64,000 bases of DNA from Thermomicrobiales bacterium (GTDB lineage Bacteria > Chloroflexota > Chloroflexia > Thermomicrobiales > UBA6265), in assembly GCA_041390825.1 (NCBI GenBank), contig JAWKPF010000008.1, forward strand, positions 124,001 through 188,000, given 5' to 3'. A model generated the notes under the pieces. It was not told the DNA's origin, searched no databases, and was given only the letters and a program-made list of their open reading frames with translations. Positions 17,901 to 24,773 of this stretch are shown in pieces (position 1 is the first letter of the stretch; every line of letters starts with the position of its first letter). The position numbers and the translations under genes were made by a program.

Positions 17901-20417
17901 TGCGACAACGACGGGGTCGACCAGAACACGACCGTTGGCGTGATCCTTCTCACCGAGCTTGGCGAAGGGGACTACACCGTTTCGGAAACCCAGGCGCCTG
18001 CGGGCTACGATCCGGCTCCGGATCAGATCGCCACGGTGCTTGGCGGGCTCAAGACTTCGATCACCTTCAAGGATCCGAAGTCGAACACCCCGGGCGAGCT
18101 GACGATCCTCAAGATCGACAACTACGGCGATCCGATTCTGGGCACCTGTTTCTCGCTCCGTCAGGGCAACAGCACGGTCTACGGACCGGTCTGCGACGCC
18201 GACGACGGTTCGAACGACGGGCAAATAACATTCACCAATGTCACGCCGGGCAACTACACCCTGCGCGAGACGACCACGGCCGGGCCGGACTGGCAGCCGA
18301 TCAACGATATCGCGGTGACGGTCCATGCAGGCGTGAATCCGGACCTGCCGGTGGTCAATACCCTCAAGACCGGTAGCGTTCGCATCACCAAGCAGAACCA
18401 GAACGGCACCCAGACGCTGGGTGGGTCCTGCTTCGGTCTCGATCGTGGCAACGGGCTCGAGTTCGTCACCTGCGACAACCAGCCGGGCGATGCCGACCCA
18501 GCGGTGGGCATCATCCTGATCAACAACGTTCCGCCGGGCGCCTATGAGCTCGTCGAAACGCAGGCGCCTCCGGGCTACGACGTTGGCCCGAACGCCGATA
18601 TTGCGGTCGACCCGGCCAAGGTTACGCAGGTTGCGGTGCGCAATACTCCGTCCGCCCCGCCGACCGATGTGGGCAACCTGACGATCCAGAAGAAGGATCA
18701 GAAGGGCGCGGCCCTGGCGGGCGCCTGCTTCGTCCTCAAGCAGGGCAACGTGACCAAGTACGGTCCGGTCTGTGATGAAGACGACGGAGCGAGCGATGGA
18801 ACCATCACGTTCACCGGTGTGGGCGTGGGTGATTACGGCATCGTCGAGACGCGCAAGCCCTCGGCCGACTACCAGACCCCGCCGACGACCTATGTGACCA
18901 TCACCAAGAACCAGACCAAGACCGTCACGATCACGAACGTGCTGCGGCCGGGCCTGATTCAGATCACGAAGGTCGATCAGAAGGGGCATCCGCTCACGAA
19001 TGCTTGCTTCAAGATCACACCGGGCAACTTCGCGGTCCAGTGCACCGACGGTTCTGGCACGGTGGTCTTCCAGAATCTGCCGCCGGGTGTCTACACCGTC
19101 ACCGAGACAAAGGCGCCGTATGGCTATCAGCTGGCGCCGGCCGTCACGAACGTTGTGGTCAATCCTGGCCTGACGACGCCGCTGACGATCGTGAACAAGC
19201 TGCTGCCGCCGCCGCCGGATGCAGGCTCGATCAAGTTGATCAAGTTCTACTGCCCGCAGACGTCGAATGCGGAGACATGGACTGTCTACGATTCGTCCGA
19301 CTCGGTGCAGACGCCGCTGGCGCTGACTGCCAACTGCAAGAAGGGCGATGCGACCTTCACGCTGAGCCGCAAGGACGGCACTGGCACACCGATCACCTTC
19401 AGCACCGGACAGGATGGCGAGGCGCACCTGACGCTTCAGTCGGGTGTCTACATCCTGACGGAGAAGGGGACCGGGACCAAGGTCGAGGTGACCGTCTACG
19501 TCGGTCAGCAGACGACCGTGGTGGTGTTGAACTACGTCAAGCCGCCGAAACCGGCTCCGGTCACCGTCGAGGTGCGCAAGTTCACCTGCGATCCGGGCTT
19601 CAAGGGCCAGTTCTATCTCGACTTCATCAATGCCTGCGGCTCGGCCAGCGCCTTGACCAACGGTGTGGAGGTCCGTCTGAGTGGCGTGTCGATCAACCAG
19701 ACCCGCTACACCGGCGACACCGGAGTTCAGGGGTTGACCCGGTTCACGCAGCTTCCGGCAGGGAACTACTCGCTGCAGGAGAAGACGCCGGAAGGAACCT
19801 CCGTTTACGTCTGGTGCGGTGTTCGGCTCGATAGTTACGAGTTCGGCGCCATCGGCAGCATCATCAACTTCCCGCTCGAGAGCGGCCAGACGATGTACTG
19901 CGCCTACTTCAATGTGCCGGATGTGGTGACCGATACGACCGGCACCATCGTGGTCGAGAAGTACGGTTGCGCGCTGCCGGCGGTGAAGCGCCCGGCGAAC
20001 TTCGATTGGTTCGCCAACTGCGCGCCGCAAACCACCGGCGTCCGCTTCACCATCTCGAAGCTGGTCGATGGGCAGTACGTCCCGACGCTCGCAGGTGTGA
20101 CGGATGTGAACGGTCAGCTCAAGTTCCCGAATCTCGCGCCGGGAACCTACAAGCTGCAGGAAGTCGGCGCCGACTGGTGCCACGCTGAGTCCGACGCGGT
20201 CAACGCCCAGGGCGACGTGGTGGTCACCGCTGGCAAGCGCTCGACGGTCTGGATCTTCAATTGCATCCCGACCAACCAGCCGCCGAACACCGGCGTTGGC
20301 TCGACTGCCGGAATCGTCCTGCCGGGCCTGGCTCCTCCGGGAGCTGGCTCGGGGGCGATCCTGCCGAGCGGGATCGCGCTGGAGTACCACCGTCGCTTCG
20401 TGGCCATTTTCGGCTAG
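11940..20417 (+). CDS. Giant SpaA/Cna-B-like repeat surface protein (about 2,825 residues)
   Basis: A secreted protein with an Arg-rich N-region, a hydrophobic signal helix (SFLTVLMLVLGMLVPF) and a probable cleavage site after VAAA. A non-repeat N-domain of about 220 residues precedes 22 prealbumin-fold repeats of 85-110 residues and three variant C-terminal repeats. Each repeat starts like GSLxITKxDxxG, then GACF, then CDNGxGD, then VTETQAPEGY, and ends in an Asn-containing strand. Pro-Thr-Glu linkers interrupt the first half. The C-terminus has PPNTG, a hydrophobic stretch and HRR, resembling a sorting signal. ATG 11940 follows GGAGG (11929-11933) by 6 nt; in-frame ATG 11910 and TTG 11895 are alternatives. 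A stalk- or adhesin-like surface role is inferred from the fold and length. It is followed by a terminator. Confidence 0.85.
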   Translation: MRARSSRSTTLSAASSRPGPNPKPPGAGRGRAFSFLTVLMLVLGMLVPFSMVQQVAAAPVGDPDLAVEGEALQGGPPPLQGVFAVTIGGDVANVVGPVSLGNQGNGVWQGTAPLPPGSYGFSVIVSTNDGDVNAGNSQVNVTDDAAGAVFEFDANTGQISSGPLLVTLNTDYGVFNMVGDGGGNFVSNFDASPFSPVNVETALNGVPTGSTAQPVAGNEGRVRVVSDANGNILQAGGVDTGQLQVFKTDDEGNPQAGACFAVSGGGGVASQACDSSDGSLDGSTTLYFPNGIPGGGNLVETFTPDGQDAADPQQIGLSPGFNQAQAFVEGAGGGGGADLDEPGDEPIGDQPDQPDQPDQPVGPTTATIQFISVDQNGSILPGACFSIDGVGQQCDDDFDGVVTFSNVPLGSYNISSTQAPQGYQNIQPTQINVQGDQQFNVPFQQQAPQTGTIAVTTIDENGNELPGVCYNLSQFGQQCDGDDPDNVMTQTDVPAGNYTIELIVPDGYQAVGQPQQQITVQPGQTASVQFQVQTAAPTTFSVSITTVDQNGSVLAGACYQIDGVGQQCDDDFDGVTTFTGVNAGAYNIFQTQAPEGFELASPQQVDVQSDQQLVFANQPTVVEPEATETSEVPVEPTEEPTEQVAPSEGFTIGLVALDPDNNIVPGACYSLDNGPEQCDDDGDGAVTFTGVAAGNHVATMTQAPAGFQNVGALGVDVTGDQQFAVRLTPSEEPGEGTGTIAASVIDENGVAIPGACFEIVGIDQDCDGDDDDAIMTQPDVPVGAYTVNLIVPDGYTAVGPTSQQATVTADQITNVQFQVTSQAEAPTDTPTEEAVEPSPTEESVEPSPTEETGVIPSEGFGAIQVVVTDDGFPILGACVAYSGPANGEVCDGDPNDADPNQASILIQDLPAGQYQVGMPNPPSGFDPAAPQTVLVSDGQVQNVVLQTGGEVAPPAEPTETPTEIVPPTETPVPTETPTPEPTTGDLVITTTDENGSPLPGACYSLNGSAPICDNGEGDADPAVGSIRVVDVSAGDVTVTETQAPEGFLASDPQTVSVPAGGETAAQFVNAVAPPPTGSFRVVKRNEDGNRIGGSCWTLTGAESFGPYCDNDASDIDARDGVIEVENIPVGDYTLSETTTPEGYLAVADQAITITEGERTGISLIDETAAGSLVITKTDDQGVALGGACFTVGDVNVCDDGDGDTANTTPGTIQIDGLKPGDYDVTETQAPDGYVASADPVSITVTAGEQATATFQNSRETGSVQITKVDAADASTTLGGACFTVAGQSVCDNGEGDGDSADGVILISGVPVGPQTVTETQAPEGFSAGQDTNVEVTANETAAVTVGNEKQAGTLQIVKVDAADGATTLGGACFSLNDGEPICDNGEGDTDSNSGSIVIENLAPGDYTVTETQAPEGYAASGDPQAATVSADETTTLTFQNAVAQGQIRILKVDQDGGASLGGACFTIDDGLPVCDNNTGDLDPAEGVILVDATAGERTVTEVTAPEGYDPVLSPQTVAVANGETAEVTFANSAFTGSVRITKTDNSTQQPLGGACFTLQDAEGNTVGPVCDNGEGDSDPAEGIIVLQGVTAGTYDVLESTTPEGYVAPEGAVATGVQVTSGQAAEVEVGNEPVDVPTPTPLPAGSLLIDKVDENGQALAGACFQLLGSTNVGPVCDNGAADTDPAEGKIGIANIPAGDYTLTETQAPAGFSQAASQNVTIAVGETLDVQVVNVASTPAVGMLVINVTDDAGNALGGACFTYGGTNICDNGIGDENPAPGVIQVSGVAVGDYQVVQTVAPTGFQIADAQATSITADQTSVLDFVQTAAEPETGGLQIDLTDDEGNPVEGACISVTPSSNVTGGESIVLCDGGEEDTNPAPGVLVVEDLPVGTWTVSQASIPGEESAQVAGIDFKVQPLQGDVASAAAISSNSKTVTVKANVIVIVIIIIIVNPPTEGSLQIVKRAQDTNLLQGGACFRVTGQGNDIEVCDNDGVDQNTTVGVILLTELGEGDYTVSETQAPAGYDPAPDQIATVLGGLKTSITFKDPKSNTPGELTILKIDNYGDPILGTCFSLRQGNSTVYGPVCDADDGSNDGQITFTNVTPGNYTLRETTTAGPDWQPINDIAVTVHAGVNPDLPVVNTLKTGSVRITKQNQNGTQTLGGSCFGLDRGNGLEFVTCDNQPGDADPAVGIILINNVPPGAYELVETQAPPGYDVGPNADIAVDPAKVTQVAVRNTPSAPPTDVGNLTIQKKDQKGAALAGACFVLKQGNVTKYGPVCDEDDGASDGTITFTGVGVGDYGIVETRKPSADYQTPPTTYVTITKNQTKTVTITNVLRPGLIQITKVDQKGHPLTNACFKITPGNFAVQCTDGSGTVVFQNLPPGVYTVTETKAPYGYQLAPAVTNVVVNPGLTTPLTIVNKLLPPPPDAGSIKLIKFYCPQTSNAETWTVYDSSDSVQTPLALTANCKKGDATFTLSRKDGTGTPITFSTGQDGEAHLTLQSGVYILTEKGTGTKVEVTVYVGQQTTVVVLNYVKPPKPAPVTVEVRKFTCDPGFKGQFYLDFINACGSASALTNGVEVRLSGVSINQTRYTGDTGVQGLTRFTQLPAGNYSLQEKTPEGTSVYVWCGVRLDSYEFGAIGSIINFPLESGQTMYCAYFNVPDVVTDTTGTIVVEKYGCALPAVKRPANFDWFANCAPQTTGVRFTISKLVDGQYVPTLAGVTDVNGQLKFPNLAPGTYKLQEVGADWCHAESDAVNAQGDVVVTAGKRSTVWIFNCIPTNQPPNTGVGSTAGIVLPGLAPPGAGSGAILPSGIALEYHRRFVAIFG
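12660..19200 (+). repeat. Tandem array of 22 two-cysteine SpaA-like repeats
   Basis: Repeat 1 begins near 12660, repeat 8 near 14889, repeat 10 near 15447 and repeat 22 near 18950. Each carries one Cys in GACF (or GVCY, GSCW, GTCF) and one in CDNG or CDDD, 10-26 residues apart. Read by eye, the Lys-Glu-Asn set of isopeptide-forming Cna-B domains is complete in repeats 10-15 and 19-22. Repeats 9 and 18 have Asp for Asn. Repeats 2-8, 16 and 17 lack Lys, and most also lack Glu. Confidence 0.75.
17757..17789 (+). repeat. GTC/ATC codon run encoding an Ile/Val tract
   Basis: Eleven consecutive codons encode only Val and Ile (VIVIVIIIIIV) in the linker before repeat 18. The DNA is a near-perfect trinucleotide repeat prone to slippage. 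The tract is too short and too beta-branched for an ordinary membrane helix. Confidence 0.8.
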
Positions 20418-20440
20418 GCCAGCGATCGCAACGTTCTCGA

Positions 20441-20472
20441 ACAACGCCGGGGTCTCACCGCCCCGGCGTTGT
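20441..20472 (+). terminator. Terminator hairpin after the giant gene
   Basis: A perfect 12-bp GC-rich stem (20441-20452 with 20461-20472) with an 8-nt loop, 24 bases after the stop codon. It is not followed by a T-run. Confidence 0.75.
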
Positions 20473-20709
20473 CGAGTCCAGAGGCATCGGCATTCCGGAG
20501 AACCGCTGGTGACTCTCTGCCAACAAAGCTCGACCTGAGCTCGATTTGCATAGATGCGGTGTACGTATGGGTGGTCGCCGGGGAAAGCGCGCGCGTATGC
20601 TAGAACGCGTGTGGCATGGATCGGATGAAGTCCGATCCCGATTTCAGATGGACAAGCAGGGTTCGGCGCCAGGTAAACGGCAGCTGTGCCCGGAATGGGA
20701 TCGGTAGGC

Positions 20710-23040
20710 ATGGGTTTCGACACGATCTGGAGTCGAACGTCACTGCGTAGAAGCATGTCGTTGCTGCTGATGACGTTGCTCGTCATCTCCGGAATCAGCG
20801 CATCGGTCAGACCGGCGCCGATCGCCGCGCAGGAGCCCCAGCAAATTCCCTATGGAAATGTCATCGTCGTCTTGCAGGACGGCGTCGATCCGTCGCTGTT
20901 CGCCTCGGCATCGGGCGTTTCGCCGGCGTTCGTCTATGACACGCTCATCACCGGGTTCGCGGCTGATCTGACCGAAGAGGCGGCACGACGGTTGGCGCAA
21001 GTGCCGCAGGTGAGCGGGATCTTTCCCGATCTGCCCGTCGATCCGACCGCGCAAATCATTCCCACCGGCATCGAGCGGGTCAACGCTCCCCGGAATGCCT
21101 TTTTCCCGTTTACCAACGGTTCTGGCGGATCGGTCGGCGGCACGGTCGCCGTGGTCGATTCGGGAGTCGCCCTGCTCTCAGATCTCAACGTCGTTGGGGG
21201 GTACAACTGCACGTCGCCCGATACGACTGATTGGACCGATGGCTTCGGCCATGGCACCCATGTCGCCGGAACACTTGGCGCGATCAACAACACGGACGGC
21301 GTGGTTGGCGTGGCGCCGGGTGTGGGCATCTTCTCCGCGCGCATGCTCAATTCGGGCGGGAGCGGCAGCCAGTCGCAGCTCGTCTGCGCGTTGGAGGCTG
21401 TCGCGAACCAGGGCGGAATCAGTGTCGCCAACCTGAGCTTGACCACGAATGATTCCACCCCTGGTACGTGCGGCGTCAACGCATCGGCGCTGCACCAGGC
21501 AATTTGCAACCTGGTGGCCGGCGGAACCTCGGTCGTGGTTGCTGCGGGGAACTTCGGTCTGGAAGTGGCGGCAACGACCATGGCCGGGTATCCCGAGGTC
21601 ATCTCGGTATCCGCGTTCCAGGATTTCGATGGTCGTCCGGGTGGACTGAGCTCGACCCTATGCGCCTCGGGTTCCGTCGATGACACCTTCTGGGCAAGCA
21701 GTAACTGGGGTTCCCTGGTCGACATCATGGGACCAGGCGTCTGCATCCGTTCCTATAACCAGAGTGGCACGCAGGTGTATCGCAGCGGCACCAGCATGGC
21801 GACGCCGCATGTGTCGGGCGCTTTGGCGCTCTACTACGCGGCGAATCCAGGAGCGTCGGTGAGCGCTGCCCGCAGTTGGTTGCTTGGCACGGCCGCGATC
21901 TCCCAGGCTGCGGCAGGGGTTTCTGGTGGGAAGTCGGGCGAGCCGGTCCTCAGTCTCGGGGACGACTTGCCGACGCCAACTCCGACAGCAACGCGGACTG
22001 CCACTGCAACGCGGACGCCGACATTGACTTCGACGCCGTCCAGCACGTCCACGGCAACGGCAACCGCCTCGGTGACGAATACGGCCACTGCAACCATGAC
22101 ACCGTCGAACACCGTCACGGCGTCGGCAACCGCAACGCCCTCCAGCACCTTTACGGCGACGTCAACGGCCACTGTGACCAGTACCGTCACGGCGACCAGA
22201 ACGCGGACGGCAACGCAGACACCATCGAACACCGCGACTGCGACGGCCACTGGCGCAACCTCGACCCCGACGGCTACCGCCACGCGCACACCATCGGTCA
22301 CTCCGACTCCGCCGTCTGGTCTCGGCCCTGGAGCGGTGGGGCAAACCACGTCCAGCTTGAACTTGCGGTCGGGGCCGTCGACGGGCTACCCGGTGATCGC
22401 CGTGCTGCCAAAGAACACGCAGGTGCTGGTGACCGGGTACTCTGTCAACTCCGGAGCCTATGTCTTCATTCCGGTTTCCACCAGCTACGGTGACGGTTGG
22501 GTGGCGTCGGAGTACGTCACGCTCGTCGGCACTGCCACTCCGACCAGAACCTCGACCACGACCAGTACCGTGACATCGACGCGCACGATCACAGCGACAC
22601 CGTCTGCCACCACGCCCGGCGGAACCGCGACCCATACACCGACCGCCAGTGCCACCCGCACCGCTACGACTGCGGGCGGGTTCCCGATCGGGAGCGCCGT
22701 GCGCACGACTGCTTCGATCAACCTGCGCACCGGGCCAGGAACCGGGTTCAGCATTATCACCGTGCTTTCGAGCAATTCGTATGGAACTGTGCTCGACGGA
22801 CCGGTCCCTAGTGGTGGCTTACAGTGGTACCAGGTCGATATGGGGAGCAAGGGCACCGGCTGGGTGGCCGGGAACTACCTGGCGCTTGTTTCCGGGGTTA
22901 CCACGACACCCACGCGTACACCAACACGCACTCCGACGGTCACACAGACCACCGTGAGCGGCGGATTCCCCGCCGGAAGCACCGTGCGCACGACCGCAGG
23001 TGTGAACATGCGCCAGGGACCCGGAACCGGGTACTGGTGA
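20710..23040 (+). CDS. Subtilisin-like (S8) serine protease with SH3b domains, prematurely stopped
   Basis: An Arg-containing N-region and hydrophobic signal (MSLLLMTLLVISG) precede an inhibitor-I9-like propeptide and an S8 catalytic domain. The triad is Asp150 (VVDSG), His181 (GHGTHVAG) and Ser362 (GTSMATPHVSG), with Asn281 as the oxyanion residue. Thr/Pro-rich linkers then separate SH3b domains near 22330-22535, 22690-22900 and a third starting at 22975. The third is cut by TGA at 23038-23040, in the middle of its first strand. The rest of the domain continues downstream, so this is the 5' part of one gene ending at 23859. ATG 20710 is preferred; GTG 20686 in frame is an alternative. A secreted, wall-bound protease is inferred. 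Confidence 0.85.
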   Translation: MGFDTIWSRTSLRRSMSLLLMTLLVISGISASVRPAPIAAQEPQQIPYGNVIVVLQDGVDPSLFASASGVSPAFVYDTLITGFAADLTEEAARRLAQVPQVSGIFPDLPVDPTAQIIPTGIERVNAPRNAFFPFTNGSGGSVGGTVAVVDSGVALLSDLNVVGGYNCTSPDTTDWTDGFGHGTHVAGTLGAINNTDGVVGVAPGVGIFSARMLNSGGSGSQSQLVCALEAVANQGGISVANLSLTTNDSTPGTCGVNASALHQAICNLVAGGTSVVVAAGNFGLEVAATTMAGYPEVISVSAFQDFDGRPGGLSSTLCASGSVDDTFWASSNWGSLVDIMGPGVCIRSYNQSGTQVYRSGTSMATPHVSGALALYYAANPGASVSAARSWLLGTAAISQAAAGVSGGKSGEPVLSLGDDLPTPTPTATRTATATRTPTLTSTPSSTSTATATASVTNTATATMTPSNTVTASATATPSSTFTATSTATVTSTVTATRTRTATQTPSNTATATATGATSTPTATATRTPSVTPTPPSGLGPGAVGQTTSSLNLRSGPSTGYPVIAVLPKNTQVLVTGYSVNSGAYVFIPVSTSYGDGWVASEYVTLVGTATPTRTSTTTSTVTSTRTITATPSATTPGGTATHTPTASATRTATTAGGFPIGSAVRTTASINLRTGPGTGFSIITVLSSNSYGTVLDGPVPSGGLQWYQVDMGSKGTGWVAGNYLALVSGVTTTPTRTPTRTPTVTQTTVSGGFPAGSTVRTTAGVNMRQGPGTGYW

Positions 23041-23061
23041 TTACCGTTCACAAAACACCAG

Positions 23062-23859
23062 TTGCATGCGGCCTGTCCGACCCCGGCCAACGGCTACCAG
23101 TGGTACCGGCTGAGCTGCTCAGGGTACGGGACTGGATATGTGGCCGGAGAGTACCTGTCCCAGGTTTCCGCCTCGGCCGTGGACACTGAGACGTCGACAT
23201 CAGTTCCATCTACCGCCACGACGGTTCCGACTGTGGTCGAGACGGCCACAGAAACGGTCGTGGTCATCTCACCGGAAGCGGAAACCGAAACCCCGTTCCC
23301 GACCGAGACAGCGACCGAAGAGATCGTGGTCATGCCGCCGTCAGTGGAAACAGAGACTCCCGTCCCACCCGAAGCGACGACAGAGATCGATCTCGGGCCA
23401 CCGCCAGCCTCACCGGGCATTCAGGAACCGGAGGTGCTGGAAACGCCCACCGACATTCCGGTCACTGAACCGCAACCGCTGACAATTGCCCGCATCCAGC
23501 GGAGCGAGGGCTCGAGCGCCGGTCAGGTGTTGGTCGATCATGATGCAGGTACAGTCTGGTCGACAGATGGATCGGCTGTGGTGCCGCTTGCAGCCTTCAT
23601 CGTCGATCTCGACGCGCCCCAGTACGTCAGTGTCGTCCGTTGGCAGGTGGGAGCGGAAGGGCTGGCGGGCACGCTCTACGTCTCGGTTTCGACCGATAAC
23701 GAGAACTGGACCGACCTCACCTTCGACAGTATCGCCGCGCCCGGCGAATGGCAGGAGCTGGCGGTTGCCGCGGACGTTCAGTACATCCGCTTCGTCTTCG
23801 TCAACGATGACGGGCTACCCACGGCTGGAGGCATTGCCGAGGTGGAAGTCTGGCCGTAG
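23062..23859 (+). CDS. 3' part of the broken S8 protease gene: SH3b end, acidic linker, F5/8C-like domain
   Basis: The frame is the same as that of the upstream protease. It starts inside an SH3b domain (NGYQWYRL, then GYGTGYVAGEYL), so it is not an independent gene with its own signal peptide. After a Thr/Glu/Pro linker of about 100 residues, the last 130 residues (from ARIQRSEG to VEVWP) look like a discoidin (F5/8 type C) beta-sandwich, with WSTDG near its start and YIRFVFVNDD near its end. Discoidin domains commonly bind carbohydrates. Between 23036 and about 23070 the conserved SH3b residues (VITVHKTPVAC) are found in another frame, which indicates two compensating indels or an assembly error. 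It might be translated by internal initiation, but no ribosome site is visible. Confidence 0.65.
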   Translation: MHAACPTPANGYQWYRLSCSGYGTGYVAGEYLSQVSASAVDTETSTSVPSTATTVPTVVETATETVVVISPEAETETPFPTETATEEIVVMPPSVETETPVPPEATTEIDLGPPPASPGIQEPEVLETPTDIPVTEPQPLTIARIQRSEGSSAGQVLVDHDAGTVWSTDGSAVVPLAAFIVDLDAPQYVSVVRWQVGAEGLAGTLYVSVSTDNENWTDLTFDSIAAPGEWQELAVAADVQYIRFVFVNDDGLPTAGGIAEVEVWP

Positions 23860-23885
23860 CGGAAAGCGATCTGACATCGATACGA

Positions 23886-23913
23886 AACGGGCGGCTCAAC
23901 CGAGCCGCCCGTT
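23886..23913 (+). terminator. Intrinsic terminator
   Basis: A 12-bp perfect stem (23886-23897 with 23902-23913) with a tight 4-nt AACC loop, followed by CTTGCTATATT. It lies between the protease gene remnant and the convergent ClbS/DfsB-like gene. Confidence 0.8.
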
Positions 23914-24013
23914 CTTGCTATATTCGCTCGTGTTCGTGCTGGCGGCCCTGTCCTCGGCGCCCGATGCTGGTCGACCCGTCAGGATACTGGCCGCGTGCGG
24001 TGCCGGGATGCGC

Positions 24014-24616
24014 CTAATCCTCGAAGCCGAAATCGGACGGCGCCGGCGGAAGTTCCACATCCTGCCCGATACGCTCCGAAAGCCACTCCTGGATGGCTGC
24101 GGCGTGGTCGATATGCACGTGCATCATCGAGAACCCAACCAATGCCGGTCCGATCGGATAGTCCGCAATCTGAGGATCGGTCTCGGCAAAGACGCCCGGT
24201 GTCAGCAGGCGATCGTCCGGGATTGCCTCCACCGCATGCTGCATGCGGTCGAGCAGTGAGAATGCCTCGGCGACGACCTCGCTCAGAGGCTTGGCGCGGC
24301 CCTGCTGCAGGAACCAGGCATTGATCTCATCCACCTCTTCTTCGGTGGTGTCAGTCAGTCTTGCCGGCCAGGGGGGTACCGGGGGTGCGCCATTGGCAGC
24401 AGCCTCCAGCCGGGCAACGGTCCATCGTCGCCAACCGTTGACATGCTCGATCACATCGCGAACGGTCCACTCCCCGTCGATAGGCTCATCACCGGTAATC
24501 GGGCCGCCTTGCTCTGCCAGATCGACAACCGCGCGCCACCAGACGCGCTCGGTTTCGATCGACCGAATCACATCCATCTTTGTGACTGGTGGTTCGTTCA
24601 TCGTCGTGTACTCCAT
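24014..24616 (-). CDS. DinB-superfamily protein, ClbS/DfsB-like four-helix bundle
   Basis: About 200 residues. The pattern WTVRDVIEHVNGWRRWTVARL, then INAWFLQQGRAKPLSEVVAEA and finally HVHIDHAAAIQEWL matches the ClbS/DfsB (DUF1706) branch of DinB-like helical bundles. A His near the end of helix 2 and the HxxxDH set could hold a metal. ClbS itself protects against colibactin; most relatives have no known role, so no specific function is claimed. ATG 24616 opens the frame; ATG 24601, with GGAG 9 nt upstream, is an equally good start. It is divergent from recA, which starts about 160 bases away. Confidence 0.75.
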   Translation of the reverse strand: MEYTTMNEPPVTKMDVIRSIETERVWWRAVVDLAEQGGPITGDEPIDGEWTVRDVIEHVNGWRRWTVARLEAAANGAPPVPPWPARLTDTTEEEVDEINAWFLQQGRAKPLSEVVAEAFSLLDRMQHAVEAIPDDRLLTPGVFAETDPQIADYPIGPALVGFSMMHVHIDHAAAIQEWLSERIGQDVELPPAPSDFGFED

Positions 24617-24672
24617 TGCAGCCGGTCACAGTATCCAGGGTCTCGAGGCCAGGGTATAGAATCGTGGACGAT

Positions 24673-24721
24673 TTGCGCACGCTCCGCAAAGATTTGATAG
24701 AATTAGAACAGAAATTCTAAT
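24673..24721 (+). promoter_or_regulatory. recA promoter with LexA-like operator
   Basis: A perfect inverted repeat ATTAGAA-N6-TTCTAAT spans 24702-24721 and contains GAAC and TTC half-site elements, as in Gram-positive SOS boxes. It overlaps a -10-like TAGAAT (24698-24703); TTGCGC (24673-24678) could serve as -35 with a long 19-nt spacer. This position is consistent with repression of recA by a LexA-type protein. No lexA gene is in the window. Confidence 0.6.
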
Positions 24722-24773
24722 CTTCTGCTGAGGCTCCAGCCGGATGCGGGGCCCGCTCCACAAAGGACACAAC

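Noticed and set aside
12660..20417. Misassembled or artificial repeat array
   Set aside because: Repeats differ clearly in sequence and length and keep one frame with a signal peptide and stop, so it looks like a real diverged array.
13095..20786. Long minus-strand open frames (527, 646 and 1026 codons) opposite the giant gene
   Set aside because: They are shadows of the repetitive GC-rich plus-strand gene: their products are Arg/Asp/Val-rich repeats without domains, and they have no ribosome sites.
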